From positions 4,942,094 to 5,006,093 of the forward strand of contig NZ_KZ614144.1 of the NCBI RefSeq assembly GCF_002884445.1: a stretch of DNA of 64,000 nt, in the 5' to 3' direction. The first letter of the stretch is position 1, and each line of letters opens with the position of its first letter. This document shows, piece after piece, positions 27,178 to 35,316 of the stretch. The translations under genes were made by a program, and so were the position numbers. Source of the DNA: Paenibacillus castaneae. GTDB lineage: Bacteria > Bacillota > Bacilli > Paenibacillales > Paenibacillaceae. A model generated the notes under the pieces. It did not search any database. It was not told the DNA's origin and saw nothing but the letters and a program-made list of their open reading frames with translations.

Positions 27178-27191
27178 TGTAAGCGCTATCA
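27178..27191. promoter_or_regulatory. CcpA-binding cre site
   Basis: TGTAAGCGCTATCA matches the cre consensus TGWAARCGYTWNCW at every position. It lies about 125 bases before the start of the second giant gene, suggesting carbon catabolite control of this gene and those downstream. Confidence 0.75.
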
Positions 27192-27334
27192 CAAAATGTG
27201 ACACCGTTCGATTAAATTACCCATTTACCTCACTTGTCTCCATGCGTCGTGGCATTAGCTTGATTGGCTTTCTAGCTCCTAGTTGAAAAAATAATAAATG
27301 ACCATTGCTTCTTTACCCTCTCCAGATGAATCAA

Positions 27335-27360
27335 GGAGGACGGCAGCTGCGCCATCCTCC
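27335..27360 (-). other. Intercistronic hairpin, copy of 22689-22713
   Basis: GGAGGACGGC (27335-27344) pairs with GCCATCCTCC (27351-27360) with one wobble; it lies 13 bases after the stop of the largest gene. Sequence and position match the hairpin after the next gene, so the 3' flank was duplicated with the cassette. Confidence 0.6.
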
Positions 27361-27372
27361 CCAATCATCAAA

Positions 27373-28500
27373 TTAATTGTCTAGAAGCCAGCTGTCGAGT
27401 ATCATTCTTGCTACTGCTGCAAGGACTTGAATATCGATTTTTCCGTTATTGAACATATCGGCCGCTTCGATTTCCTTCCAGTTGGCATCTGTAGACTTCG
27501 TTCCATAGTATTTAGAGATGACGGATAGATCATTGATGGTCACACTCGTTTGACCCGGAACTAGAGTAACGATCTTCGTCAGGAATGTTTGCAATGCCGT
27601 ATTTACGTTTGTTGTCGCTGTGTTCACTTGCCCCTGCGTTGCTGCCGAGCTGCTTAACACTGCTTTAGCGCTCGTAATTGCTGCCTGCAATGCTGCTCTC
27701 GCTGCCGCCGGGTATTGACCGATTTTGCTGCCTTCCGTCACTGCGTCATGCTTGCTTTGCGCAGCTGCGATCGCTTTGCTCAGCGCCGCTTTGTCTACAA
27801 TGCCAGGATCGGTGAGTACTGAATTATTGAACGTAGTCACCGCTGCGTTCAGAGCATTCAACGCATCCGCGACTTCCGACTCCGTTGATGCTGCGTTATC
27901 GTGAACGGCTTTGGCGCTGTTAATGGCGGTCTGCAATATCGCTTTGGAACCGTTCGGATATTGGCCGATATTGTTTCCTTCCGTCGCTGCATCATGCTTG
28001 CTCTGAGCAGCAATAATCGCAGCATTCAATTCTGCTTTATCTACATCTTTAATTTGAATGCTGAGAGATACTCCGGCCACTGGCGTTCCCGTACCCGCGT
28101 AAGAAACGTTGAAGTCGGATAGCGACACCGTTGTTTCCCCCGCTGCAGCTCCCGCTTTGGTTTTGGCGCGTACGGTTAATAAATCTCCGATCGTACTAAT
28201 CGCGTTGTCATTTCCTTCGCTGGCCATAATGATTAGAATCTGGCCTTTATCGGCTTTAATCGCCGTTCCCAACACGTTGAAATGATTTCTCAGTGAGCTT
28301 AGCGCACTGTCCGCCAAGGAGAGAGAACCGTTGCTGCTCGTTACGGTGTCGAATTCCAGCAGATTCGGATCATAATTTAGGATGACATTGAGCGTAGTGA
28401 AGCTTGAGAGCACGCTGCTCACGCCAACGGTCAAATCGAACTGCTGTTGTTGATAGACAGCCTCGGGACCGATTAAGGTTGCTGCGGTTACATTTGACTG
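27373..28500 (-). repeat. C-terminal cassette copy C
   Basis: About 1.13 kb covering cohesin, both FIVAR modules and the dockerin-like end, nearly identical to copies A and B. Beyond 28500 the Ig-like domain is related but clearly diverged. Confidence 0.9.
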
Positions 28501-31500
28501 TTGTCCGTTGATAGTGATCATCGTTTCTCCTGTAACACCGGAGCCGTCATTAGCTGTCGCAATGACTTTCACCGTTCCCTCCTTAACCGCGGTTAACAAT
28601 CCTCCAGCACTGATCGTCGCCTTATCCGTTTGTGTTCCGTCCGCATTAATGACCGACCAGGAAACTGATTTGTTATCCGCATTCGCAGGCAATACCGCCT
28701 CGGACATTTGCAATGTGCCATTCAAATCAGTGATAGCCGTTGCTCCACCTGCTCCCGTAACAGCAATGCTGCTAATGGGATTCCAATACGGGATAATGGT
28801 GCCGTTCAAATCGAAATTCGTAAATTCGGCAGTTTTGGCAGCAATAGCCGTATTCAACTTCCTGACGAAAATGCCGACTTTGGGATTTCCTAATGTAATG
28901 TCGAAAGTATCGGTCACTTGAGTCCATGTGGTTCCGTCGCTGCTATAATATCCTTTGTAAACTGTACCTACTTTTTCAATTTTCAAATAAATATCAGCAG
29001 GATACACGAGGTCATCGTAGTTTTTATCCGTTTGCGCACCTGCTTTGATCTGAGAGAACCTGAGCTGATTGACGCCAGGGCTGCCGTTTGCTTGCCGCCC
29101 CAATGTGATGGCGTTTCCATCATCCTGATAGATAATCAATCCGGCCCATTCAAAACCGTTTTTCGCATCAAACTTCAGCTTAGTGGAGATCGTGATATCG
29201 CCTGCGACGGGACCTCTAAGAAGGATATTACTCGGTTTAGATCCGCCCCAGCTTCCTTCGATCGTCATTAATCTCATGCCGTTAGCATTATTGGGTACGG
29301 TCGCCCAATCTGCTTGGCTTTCCCTCACCCATGACCAACCACTTGCTAGTAGGACTGTCTGACCATTTATGGTGATGGTTTTCTCGCCTTTTACGCCGGA
29401 ATCGTCGTTAGCTAATGCGATAACCTTGACTGCTCCGTCTTTAAGAGCAGTTAACATGCCTCCCGCACTGATCCTCGCCTTATCCGTGGATGTACCGTCC
29501 GTATTCACGACGGACCAAGTAACCGTTGTAACGTCCGCATTCGCAGGCGCTACTGAAGCAGACATTTGCAGCATGCCGCTTTTCGTTGTTATCGTTGATA
29601 CGCCGCCTGCAGCGGATACGGTGATGGCGGAGACTTTCATGAATTGATTGCTAATGGTGATGATTGCTTCGCCTTTCACTTCGGTACCGTCTTTGGCAGT
29701 CGCGATGACTTTCACCGTGCCGTCATCGTGAGCGGTTAACAATCCTAAAGAATCAATCGTAGCCTTGTTCGTTGCCTTGCCGTCCGTGCCCACGACTGAC
29801 CAAGTGACTTTCGTATTCTCCGCATTCATAGGCGTTACCGCAGCAGACATTTGCAGCGTGCCGCCTTTAGTAGTGATCGCCGCTGAATTGTTCGCTCCGG
29901 TTACAACAATTCCCGTCACAGGTACGTTTGGACCTGCTGCTACTGTAATAACGGCTTTAGCCTTAAATGTACTGCCGGCAATCGTGCCACTTACAGTAAA
30001 GATTCCAGCCTCAGCATATTGGGAAGGGTCTATGCTATCCCACGTAACAGGTATCATTCTCGTACTTAGATCGTTGTACACTTGTGCGACTAACGCAGGT
30101 AATACGGGAGCTTTCTTAGCGATAATGTCTATTTCTACATCCTTAATGCTTAGAATCGTTCTTGGAATATAATCTGTCAGTCTCTGATTTTGTCCGCCTA
30201 CGACTACGGCACCACCCATGTTGTTAACAATATGAGTGATCTCGCTTCCGGCCATGCCGCTTAAGAAAACAGTCGTTGCATGGTGGACTTTAACGCCTGG
30301 CTTATCCGGAATCTCTATTGCGCTTTCAAGCTTCACGGGTGCATCCCTAAAGAAGGAATATACCCCTAGTCCGTAAGCTTCATGTTGATTCACCGAGTCA
30401 GCGACTTTATAACCTGCATAACCCTTAACAGTCCCATAATTGCTCATCCAGCTATCTTGATCCGGAACGTCATAAGGAATTTCACATTGATAGAAATACA
30501 TCTTACCGCGTTCGCCGTTCCAGAGCGTCTGATACTCATGGAAATGCTCTACAAAGAGGCCGTATATCGTTACGTCATTTCCATTTACGATCATCCCATT
30601 GGTCGTTAAGTTTGAATTCCATGCAGCACCCGTTCCGTGGTCGGCACGCCATACCCAGAAATGGTCGCCTATAACATGGTTGCTGTTGATTTCGATACAT
30701 ACTTTGGCTAAGGCAAGAGCGTCCCCGCCTACTCTAAAGTAGAGGTCATGAAGTGAGATCGGATTAGCCGAATGATCTGCGGAACTGCCTTTTGGTCCAA
30801 CCTCCAACAGTACAGGCGAGCTCTTTGATCCTGCTTCGAACAGAAGTCCGGCAATTTTAACCCCATCAACATCGGCAACCTGCAGAGCTACGGATCCGTT
30901 GTCCGAGTGCAAAGTAGCAAGTCCTAAGCCCAGAACTACAGTGTTTGGATTCGTTACTACGATTGGTTTGCTTACATGATATACGCCTGGAGTAAGCAGC
31001 AAGTGCTTACCTTGGCTAAGCGCAGCATTGACATTATCTACGTTGAAAGTATCAATGTCTGCGATATAGAACTGATCGATCGGTATGGATGTTCCATCCG
31101 CAGGACCATTCGCCCAACTGGTTCCTTGCGAAGCACGGGAAACATTCGGAACGAAAACGCTGTATCTATCGGACGCGTCTATGGTGAGGAAAGGCTTCTC
31201 CCGAATAATCGGCGTTTGATCGACGATTGTATATGCGTTTGTTGGATAGTTCTCCACAGGATTATTCGTGTTCCCAACTAGCGTCATATTCCAGAGCGAA
31301 CCAGCCCATTCACCCCAACTGTTATTTCTGGAAAACCACTGCTGCTGCGATCCAGGAACCACTCTTCCATCGATCTTGGAATCGGATAGGAAACCGCCGC
31401 TCGCCCATCCTCCTACATCATGGAGCGACAGATTTCCTTTAACGTGCAGACGTCGCATGGACGCGGCTTGCGATACCGCATATTTCATATCTCCGCCTTG

Positions 31501-32931
31501 GGGTGTTACGGCGAGGTTCTCAATGGAGCGCCAGAAGTTTTGAGTTGCATTGTGATTCGCCGCCCAGTTTGCATCAACCGTTACCCCGCCATTGATGGAG
31601 ACATCGTCGGGCATTTTCCCCAAACCAGCTACATGTGTGTAGAAGCCTACTCTAACTGCTGTGCTGTATGTGCCTGGTTTAAAGAGCAGTGCATATCTCT
31701 CCGAACCAAATTGATTGGTTTCTTGTTTAGTAAACACGTTAGTAGCTATCGTCTGAATGTCTGATGCAGGCATTGCTGGATCGAATACAAAAACATTCTT
31801 ACCAAAGTCAGGCTGCGTTAATGCTGCAACTGCTGCTGATAATGTTGACTCTATCCCTCCACTCACGGAAGAAACTTTGTAGTAATATCTTGTATTAGGT
31901 GTCAACCCCGTATCTATGTAGTTGGGTATCGTTACCGCTGCGGTGTTAACTTTGTTGAATGTTCCATCGATGCTCGCGGAACGGTAGACGTTATAGCTTG
32001 ATGCGCCTGTCACGGTTGTCCAAGCCATACTTATCGTTTTGGTCGTTGTTGTACTTATTCCGAATTGATCAGCCAGCGTAGTTGCTATGACTGCGACTGA
32101 CATAGCCGATTCTCCGTCTATGCTTACTGCTGTAATTTTGTAATAAAATCCAGAGTTAGCTGTTAATCCCGTATCTTCAAAGCTTGTAGAGGTAACCGCA
32201 GTCGTATTTACCTTAACGAATGTACCGTTACTCGTTTTCGAGCGGTATACGTTATAGCTGTCCGCACGAGCTACGATTGCCCAGCTCAGAGAAGCGGAAT
32301 TCGTTGTCGTCGCATCGACTGATGGTGCTGCTGGTGCATCAGGCGCGCCAAGTGAGGTACGGATCTTGAATGTTTCATTGACGCCTATCGTAGTGCTGGA
32401 AGCGGTTAAATAGGGACCATTAGAATTCGCTGTATTGACCGAAATATATAACTTTTTACCACCAATACTTTTGTTCGCCTTTATCGCTACATATCCAGTC
32501 TCAACCCCGCTCCCATCCTTTAATTTTTCAATATAAAATTTTTCCCAGCTAGTCGTTGTCGTTCCAGGTGCAGCTTTTGTTGGTTTCAATGCTTCGGTTT
32601 CAATAATAACGCTGTTTACTACGTAATTTTCCGTGGTAAGAAACATATTGTTCGCCTTAGACTTAATATTGATTGAGCCATCAAGATTCCCATTTGCATC
32701 TTTACCATCAACGATTAAAAAAGATTCAGCATCGGCTGCTGTAGTGCTGTTGGTTGTACTATCCGCTGTAATCCCACTAGTACCGCTGGCTTTTACAATT
32801 TTCGAATTAGCCGATGCTGTGATATAAGAATAATCTTTGGCTACATACGCTTTGGTCACGTTAGGCGGAACCATGAAAAGGCTTACAAATAATGATACAG
32901 CGAGAATTGCAGGCAAACCTCTTTTTTTCAT
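27373..32931 (-). CDS. Giant secreted beta-helix protein with trefoil-like, FN3, Ig-like, ConA-like, cohesin, two FIVAR and dockerin-like domains
   Basis: About 1852 residues, the largest gene in the window. A signal peptide (to about TKA) is followed by a possible beta-trefoil/fascin-like domain (about 30-190, with GYVAIKANKSIGGKKLYIS), two FN3 domains (about 200-375) and a beta-helix (about 377-914) paralogous to the one at 22726-27054 (YALLFKPGTY, NFWRSIENLAV, WRADHGTGAAW, YQTLWNGERG). A Big_4-type Ig-like domain (about 927-997), two BIG2 domains (about 1002-1187), a ConA-like DUF1349/GH43_C2 domain (about 1194-1377) close to that of the GH16 protein, a third BIG2, cohesin (about 1480-1630), two FIVAR and a dockerin-like domain complete it. 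The start at ATG 32931 is set by GGAGG 7 bases upstream. Probably first gene of the cluster; substrate not assignable. Confidence 0.85.
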   Translation of the reverse strand: MKKRGLPAILAVSLFVSLFMVPPNVTKAYVAKDYSYITASANSKIVKASGTSGITADSTTNSTTAADAESFLIVDGKDANGNLDGSINIKSKANNMFLTTENYVVNSVIIETEALKPTKAAPGTTTTSWEKFYIEKLKDGSGVETGYVAIKANKSIGGKKLYISVNTANSNGPYLTASSTTIGVNETFKIRTSLGAPDAPAAPSVDATTTNSASLSWAIVARADSYNVYRSKTSNGTFVKVNTTAVTSTSFEDTGLTANSGFYYKITAVSIDGESAMSVAVIATTLADQFGISTTTTKTISMAWTTVTGASSYNVYRSASIDGTFNKVNTAAVTIPNYIDTGLTPNTRYYYKVSSVSGGIESTLSAAVAALTQPDFGKNVFVFDPAMPASDIQTIATNVFTKQETNQFGSERYALLFKPGTYSTAVRVGFYTHVAGLGKMPDDVSINGGVTVDANWAANHNATQNFWRSIENLAVTPQGGDMKYAVSQAASMRRLHVKGNLSLHDVGGWASGGFLSDSKIDGRVVPGSQQQWFSRNNSWGEWAGSLWNMTLVGNTNNPVENYPTNAYTIVDQTPIIREKPFLTIDASDRYSVFVPNVSRASQGTSWANGPADGTSIPIDQFYIADIDTFNVDNVNAALSQGKHLLLTPGVYHVSKPIVVTNPNTVVLGLGLATLHSDNGSVALQVADVDGVKIAGLLFEAGSKSSPVLLEVGPKGSSADHSANPISLHDLYFRVGGDALALAKVCIEINSNHVIGDHFWVWRADHGTGAAWNSNLTTNGMIVNGNDVTIYGLFVEHFHEYQTLWNGERGKMYFYQCEIPYDVPDQDSWMSNYGTVKGYAGYKVADSVNQHEAYGLGVYSFFRDAPVKLESAIEIPDKPGVKVHHATTVFLSGMAGSEITHIVNNMGGAVVVGGQNQRLTDYIPRTILSIKDVEIDIIAKKAPVLPALVAQVYNDLSTRMIPVTWDSIDPSQYAEAGIFTVSGTIAGSTFKAKAVITVAAGPNVPVTGIVVTGANNSAAITTKGGTLQMSAAVTPMNAENTKVTWSVVGTDGKATNKATIDSLGLLTAHDDGTVKVIATAKDGTEVKGEAIITISNQFMKVSAITVSAAGGVSTITTKSGMLQMSASVAPANADVTTVTWSVVNTDGTSTDKARISAGGMLTALKDGAVKVIALANDDSGVKGEKTITINGQTVLLASGWSWVRESQADWATVPNNANGMRLMTIEGSWGGSKPSNILLRGPVAGDITISTKLKFDAKNGFEWAGLIIYQDDGNAITLGRQANGSPGVNQLRFSQIKAGAQTDKNYDDLVYPADIYLKIEKVGTVYKGYYSSDGTTWTQVTDTFDITLGNPKVGIFVRKLNTAIAAKTAEFTNFDLNGTIIPYWNPISSIAVTGAGGATAITDLNGTLQMSEAVLPANADNKSVSWSVINADGTQTDKATISAGGLLTAVKEGTVKVIATANDGSGVTGETMITINGQQSNVTAATLIGPEAVYQQQQFDLTVGVSSVLSSFTTLNVILNYDPNLLEFDTVTSSNGSLSLADSALSSLRNHFNVLGTAIKADKGQILIIMASEGNDNAISTIGDLLTVRAKTKAGAAAGETTVSLSDFNVSYAGTGTPVAGVSLSIQIKDVDKAELNAAIIAAQSKHDAATEGNNIGQYPNGSKAILQTAINSAKAVHDNAASTESEVADALNALNAAVTTFNNSVLTDPGIVDKAALSKAIAAAQSKHDAVTEGSKIGQYPAAARAALQAAITSAKAVLSSSAATQGQVNTATTNVNTALQTFLTKIVTLVPGQTSVTINDLSVISKYYGTKSTDANWKEIEAADMFNNGKIDIQVLAAVARMILDSWLLDN

Positions 32932-33437
32932 TACACGACCTCCAATAAATGGTATTGTCATGACTTTCATTCCCTGGTGCTGTTTTTAAATTAATTGAAC
33001 GTGAAAGAACCGCCTTTCCCTTTATTCAATCCTCCCAAATCTCTATGTGGTTAAACAGGATGCTAAAAATTTCACTATTACATCGAGAGTATGGAACATG
33101 CTGTAGGTGATTTGCACGAAGAGATATTACGGAAATGTGTAATTGCTATGGTCTTAATCTGTAGATTTCATAGATAGAGGAGGGCCGAGCCGGATGAGCT
33201 TGCGATGAGTGAATATCCGGATTACGTGATGAAAGTAATTATAACGGCAATCAGAGTTAGTAAATAGGTTGTATTCTTTAGATAATATGTATCGTTTTTG
33301 TTATTCTATTTCGTCATCTACCCTGAAAGGACATGCTTAAACTAACAACGCTCAAGCTTTTGCCGGTAATCTTCTACCGACAAATGCTTGAGCGCTGATA
33401 ATGAAGGTTATCCATAGATATTGACTTTAAGAAATGC
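32932..33437. other. 506-base intergenic region upstream of the giant gene cluster
   Basis: The right part (33341-33394) is the terminator of the ABC transporter operon. The left part must hold the promoter of the largest gene; I could not fix -35/-10 boxes. A plus-strand ORF of 20 codons (33205-33267, MSEYPDYVMKVIITAIRVSK) has AGGAGG some 22 bases upstream and is probably chance. No cre or SigI-type element was seen. Confidence 0.5.
33341..33394 (-). terminator. Terminator of the sugar ABC transporter operon
   Basis: CGCTCAAGCTTTTG (33349-33362) pairs with CAAATGCTTGAGCG (33381-33394) with one mismatch, and an inner CGGTA/TACCG stem extends it. A T-rich stretch follows on the minus strand. 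Confidence 0.7.
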
Positions 33438-34313
33438 CTAACCCTTAACCCCGGCAACATTTAGTCCTCCGATAATGTACCGCTGGAAAATAAGAAAGAA
33501 TACAAGCGGCGGAACCATCGTCATCGAAAGAACCGCAAACTTCACATTCCATTGAATAGTCGAACCAGAATAAACGACATAACGGAATATTCCCGTTGCC
33601 AGAGGATACATGTCTTTCTCCAGCATGACAAGTGACGACCAATAAAACTCATTCCATGTGCTGGAGAAATAGAAGATGACGAGCGTCATTAGAATCGGAA
33701 CCGATAATGGAATGGCAATTCGAAAGAAGCAAAGAAATTCGCCGGCCCCATCTATCCGTGCTGCTTCAAACAGCTCCTTATGAAGGCCGTCAAAAAAGTT
33801 TTTCATCAGCAAAAGATAAAAAGCATTCGCTCCAGCAGGAAGCCAAAATGCCCAATAGCTATTTAGCAGTCCCAAGCTTTGCAAATTAAGAAAGTTCGGA
33901 ATCAGATACGTAGCAGAAGGAATCATAAGAGTCGACAAGAAGAACAGCACGACCATCTTTTTGAAAGGAACACGCATATGCGATAAGGCGAATGCTGCCA
34001 TTCCAATAAAAACTAGCGCGAAAGTAACAGTGCCAATAAAGATCATCAATGTATTTTTGAGAAACATCAGCATCGGTATAACATGCCAAGCTTCGATGTA
34101 GTTATGCCATAGCCAATCTTTTGGGAAAAACGGAGCAGGGAATGCGAAAAACTCTCCCGTCGTTTTAAGCGAGCTCAGAAATGTATTCAGAAACGGATAC
34201 AGCATGGATACGATAATAAGTGTGATGATAAGCACCATTACACTGTAGCCAAGTTTAACTTGCCAGCGTTTGAAATCGAATGAGGACAGAATAGAACGCT
34301 CTGTATTTTTCAT
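33438..34313 (-). CDS. Carbohydrate ABC transporter permease (MalG type, CUT1)
   Basis: A 291-residue inner subunit with about six membrane segments. The EAA loop that contacts the ATPase is present as EAARIDGAGEFLCFFRIAIPL near residue 187, and the C-terminus RYIIGGLNVAGVKG is typical of MalG-type permeases. The start codon ATG at 34313 shares a base with the TGA of the partner permease (TGATG), and AAGGAG lies upstream; an in-frame TTG one codon earlier is less likely. No ATPase gene is nearby, as usual for CUT1 systems that share MsmX. Likely cargo: oligosaccharides released by the adjacent secreted enzymes (inference). Confidence 0.94.
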   Translation of the reverse strand: MKNTERSILSSFDFKRWQVKLGYSVMVLIITLIIVSMLYPFLNTFLSSLKTTGEFFAFPAPFFPKDWLWHNYIEAWHVIPMLMFLKNTLMIFIGTVTFALVFIGMAAFALSHMRVPFKKMVVLFFLSTLMIPSATYLIPNFLNLQSLGLLNSYWAFWLPAGANAFYLLLMKNFFDGLHKELFEAARIDGAGEFLCFFRIAIPLSVPILMTLVIFYFSSTWNEFYWSSLVMLEKDMYPLATGIFRYVVYSGSTIQWNVKFAVLSMTMVPPLVFFLIFQRYIIGGLNVAGVKG

Positions 34314-35215
34314 CAAAGTTCACTCCTTTTCTGCATCTTAAGATAGAAGAAGGAGAGCACCATCATAACGACGAACATCATCGTACCCATTGCAGTCGCT
34401 CTGCCAAAATTCAAATACGTAAATGCATGCCTGTTCATAAGCAGCATGTAGGTTAGAGTTGCGTTATCAGGGCCGCCGCCTGTCATCGCCAGCTGCGCTT
34501 GAAAGCTTTGCGAGGTATTAATAATTTGCAGAAGAAACATTAGCAATAACAAGGAACGAATATGAGGCAGCGTAATAAACTTTATTCTCTGCCATACGCT
34601 CGCGCCGTCAATTTCTGCTGCTTCGTAAAGATCCTTTGGTATACCAACTACGGAAGCCAAATAAATGAGCACCGCACCTCCAAAGTTCTGCCACGTTTCC
34701 ATAATCACGATCGAGATCATGGACATGCCTTTGGTGAAAAAATCAGCTGCAGGTAACCCGATTCCTGTAAGGAATGCATTAATTGGTCCGATTGGATCAT
34801 AAAACCAAACCCACATCCCGTATAATACGATAGCAGGAATTATGCTCGGCATATAGCCCGCTACTCGCGCCAAGCCTTGAAATCTCCTTAGCTCCGATAC
34901 AGCAATGGCAACCGCCGCCGGTACCCAGAAGCCGATTACAACGCACAAACCCATATAATACAACGTATTTTTTATCGCGATATAGAAATCACTCGAACTT
35001 GTAATATCAATGTAATTTCGTAGTCCAACATAAACATTCCCTTTAACGAAATCCACCTCTTGAAAGCTGAACAGGACTCCCTTAATGATAGGAATCCAAA
35101 GAAAAAGGATGGAAACGATAATTTCAGGAAGTACAAACAAAGTACCCCACATATAGAGGTTCCAATTGCGTTTTTTCTTAACAGCTGCCGATGATGTCAT
35201 CATCTGTGATGCCAT
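34313..35215 (-). CDS. Carbohydrate ABC transporter permease (MalF type, CUT1)
   Basis: A 300-residue permease with six hydrophobic segments. The EAA loop is EAAEIDGASVWQRIKFITLPH near residue 198, followed by the MTGGGPDNATLTYML stretch common to MalF/UgpA-type subunits. GGAGGGGG lies directly before the ATG. It is coupled to the MalG-type gene by a one-base overlap and lies 101 bases after the binding protein gene. Confidence 0.94.
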   Translation of the reverse strand: MASQMMTSSAAVKKKRNWNLYMWGTLFVLPEIIVSILFLWIPIIKGVLFSFQEVDFVKGNVYVGLRNYIDITSSSDFYIAIKNTLYYMGLCVVIGFWVPAAVAIAVSELRRFQGLARVAGYMPSIIPAIVLYGMWVWFYDPIGPINAFLTGIGLPAADFFTKGMSMISIVIMETWQNFGGAVLIYLASVVGIPKDLYEAAEIDGASVWQRIKFITLPHIRSLLLLMFLLQIINTSQSFQAQLAMTGGGPDNATLTYMLLMNRHAFTYLNFGRATAMGTMMFVVMMVLSFFYLKMQKRSEL

Positions 35216-35316
35216 GGTCTCTCCCCCTCCAAGGTTTACAAAGCGTTCTCATGGTATAGGATGAAAAACAAGCCCATACCGAGGATACAGGTATGGGCCC
35301 GTCATATCGCGGCTTA

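Larger units (their letters stand above)
27055..27372. promoter_or_regulatory. 318-base gap between the two giant genes: CcpA site, hairpin, possible internal promoter
   Basis: Contains the stem-loop at 27335-27360, a perfect cre match at 27178-27191 and an AT-rich stretch. TATACT on the minus strand near 27107 could be a -10 box, but no convincing -35 box is at the right distance. The gap is much longer than the other gaps in the cluster, so an internal promoter for the downstream genes is plausible. Confidence 0.5.

Noticed and set aside
18726..28500. Transposon or insertion sequence explaining the repeated segments
   Set aside because: The repeated DNA is in-frame coding sequence for docking modules, without transposase, terminal inverted repeats or target-site duplications.
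33205..33267. 20-codon plus-strand ORF upstream of the giant gene
   Set aside because: AGGAGG is too far (about 22 bases) from the ATG and no terminator or promoter is evident; left only as a note.
35237..35255. cre-like sequence AAAGCGTTCTCA
   Set aside because: Mismatches at three consensus positions, and it sits between the binding-protein and permease genes, not at a promoter.
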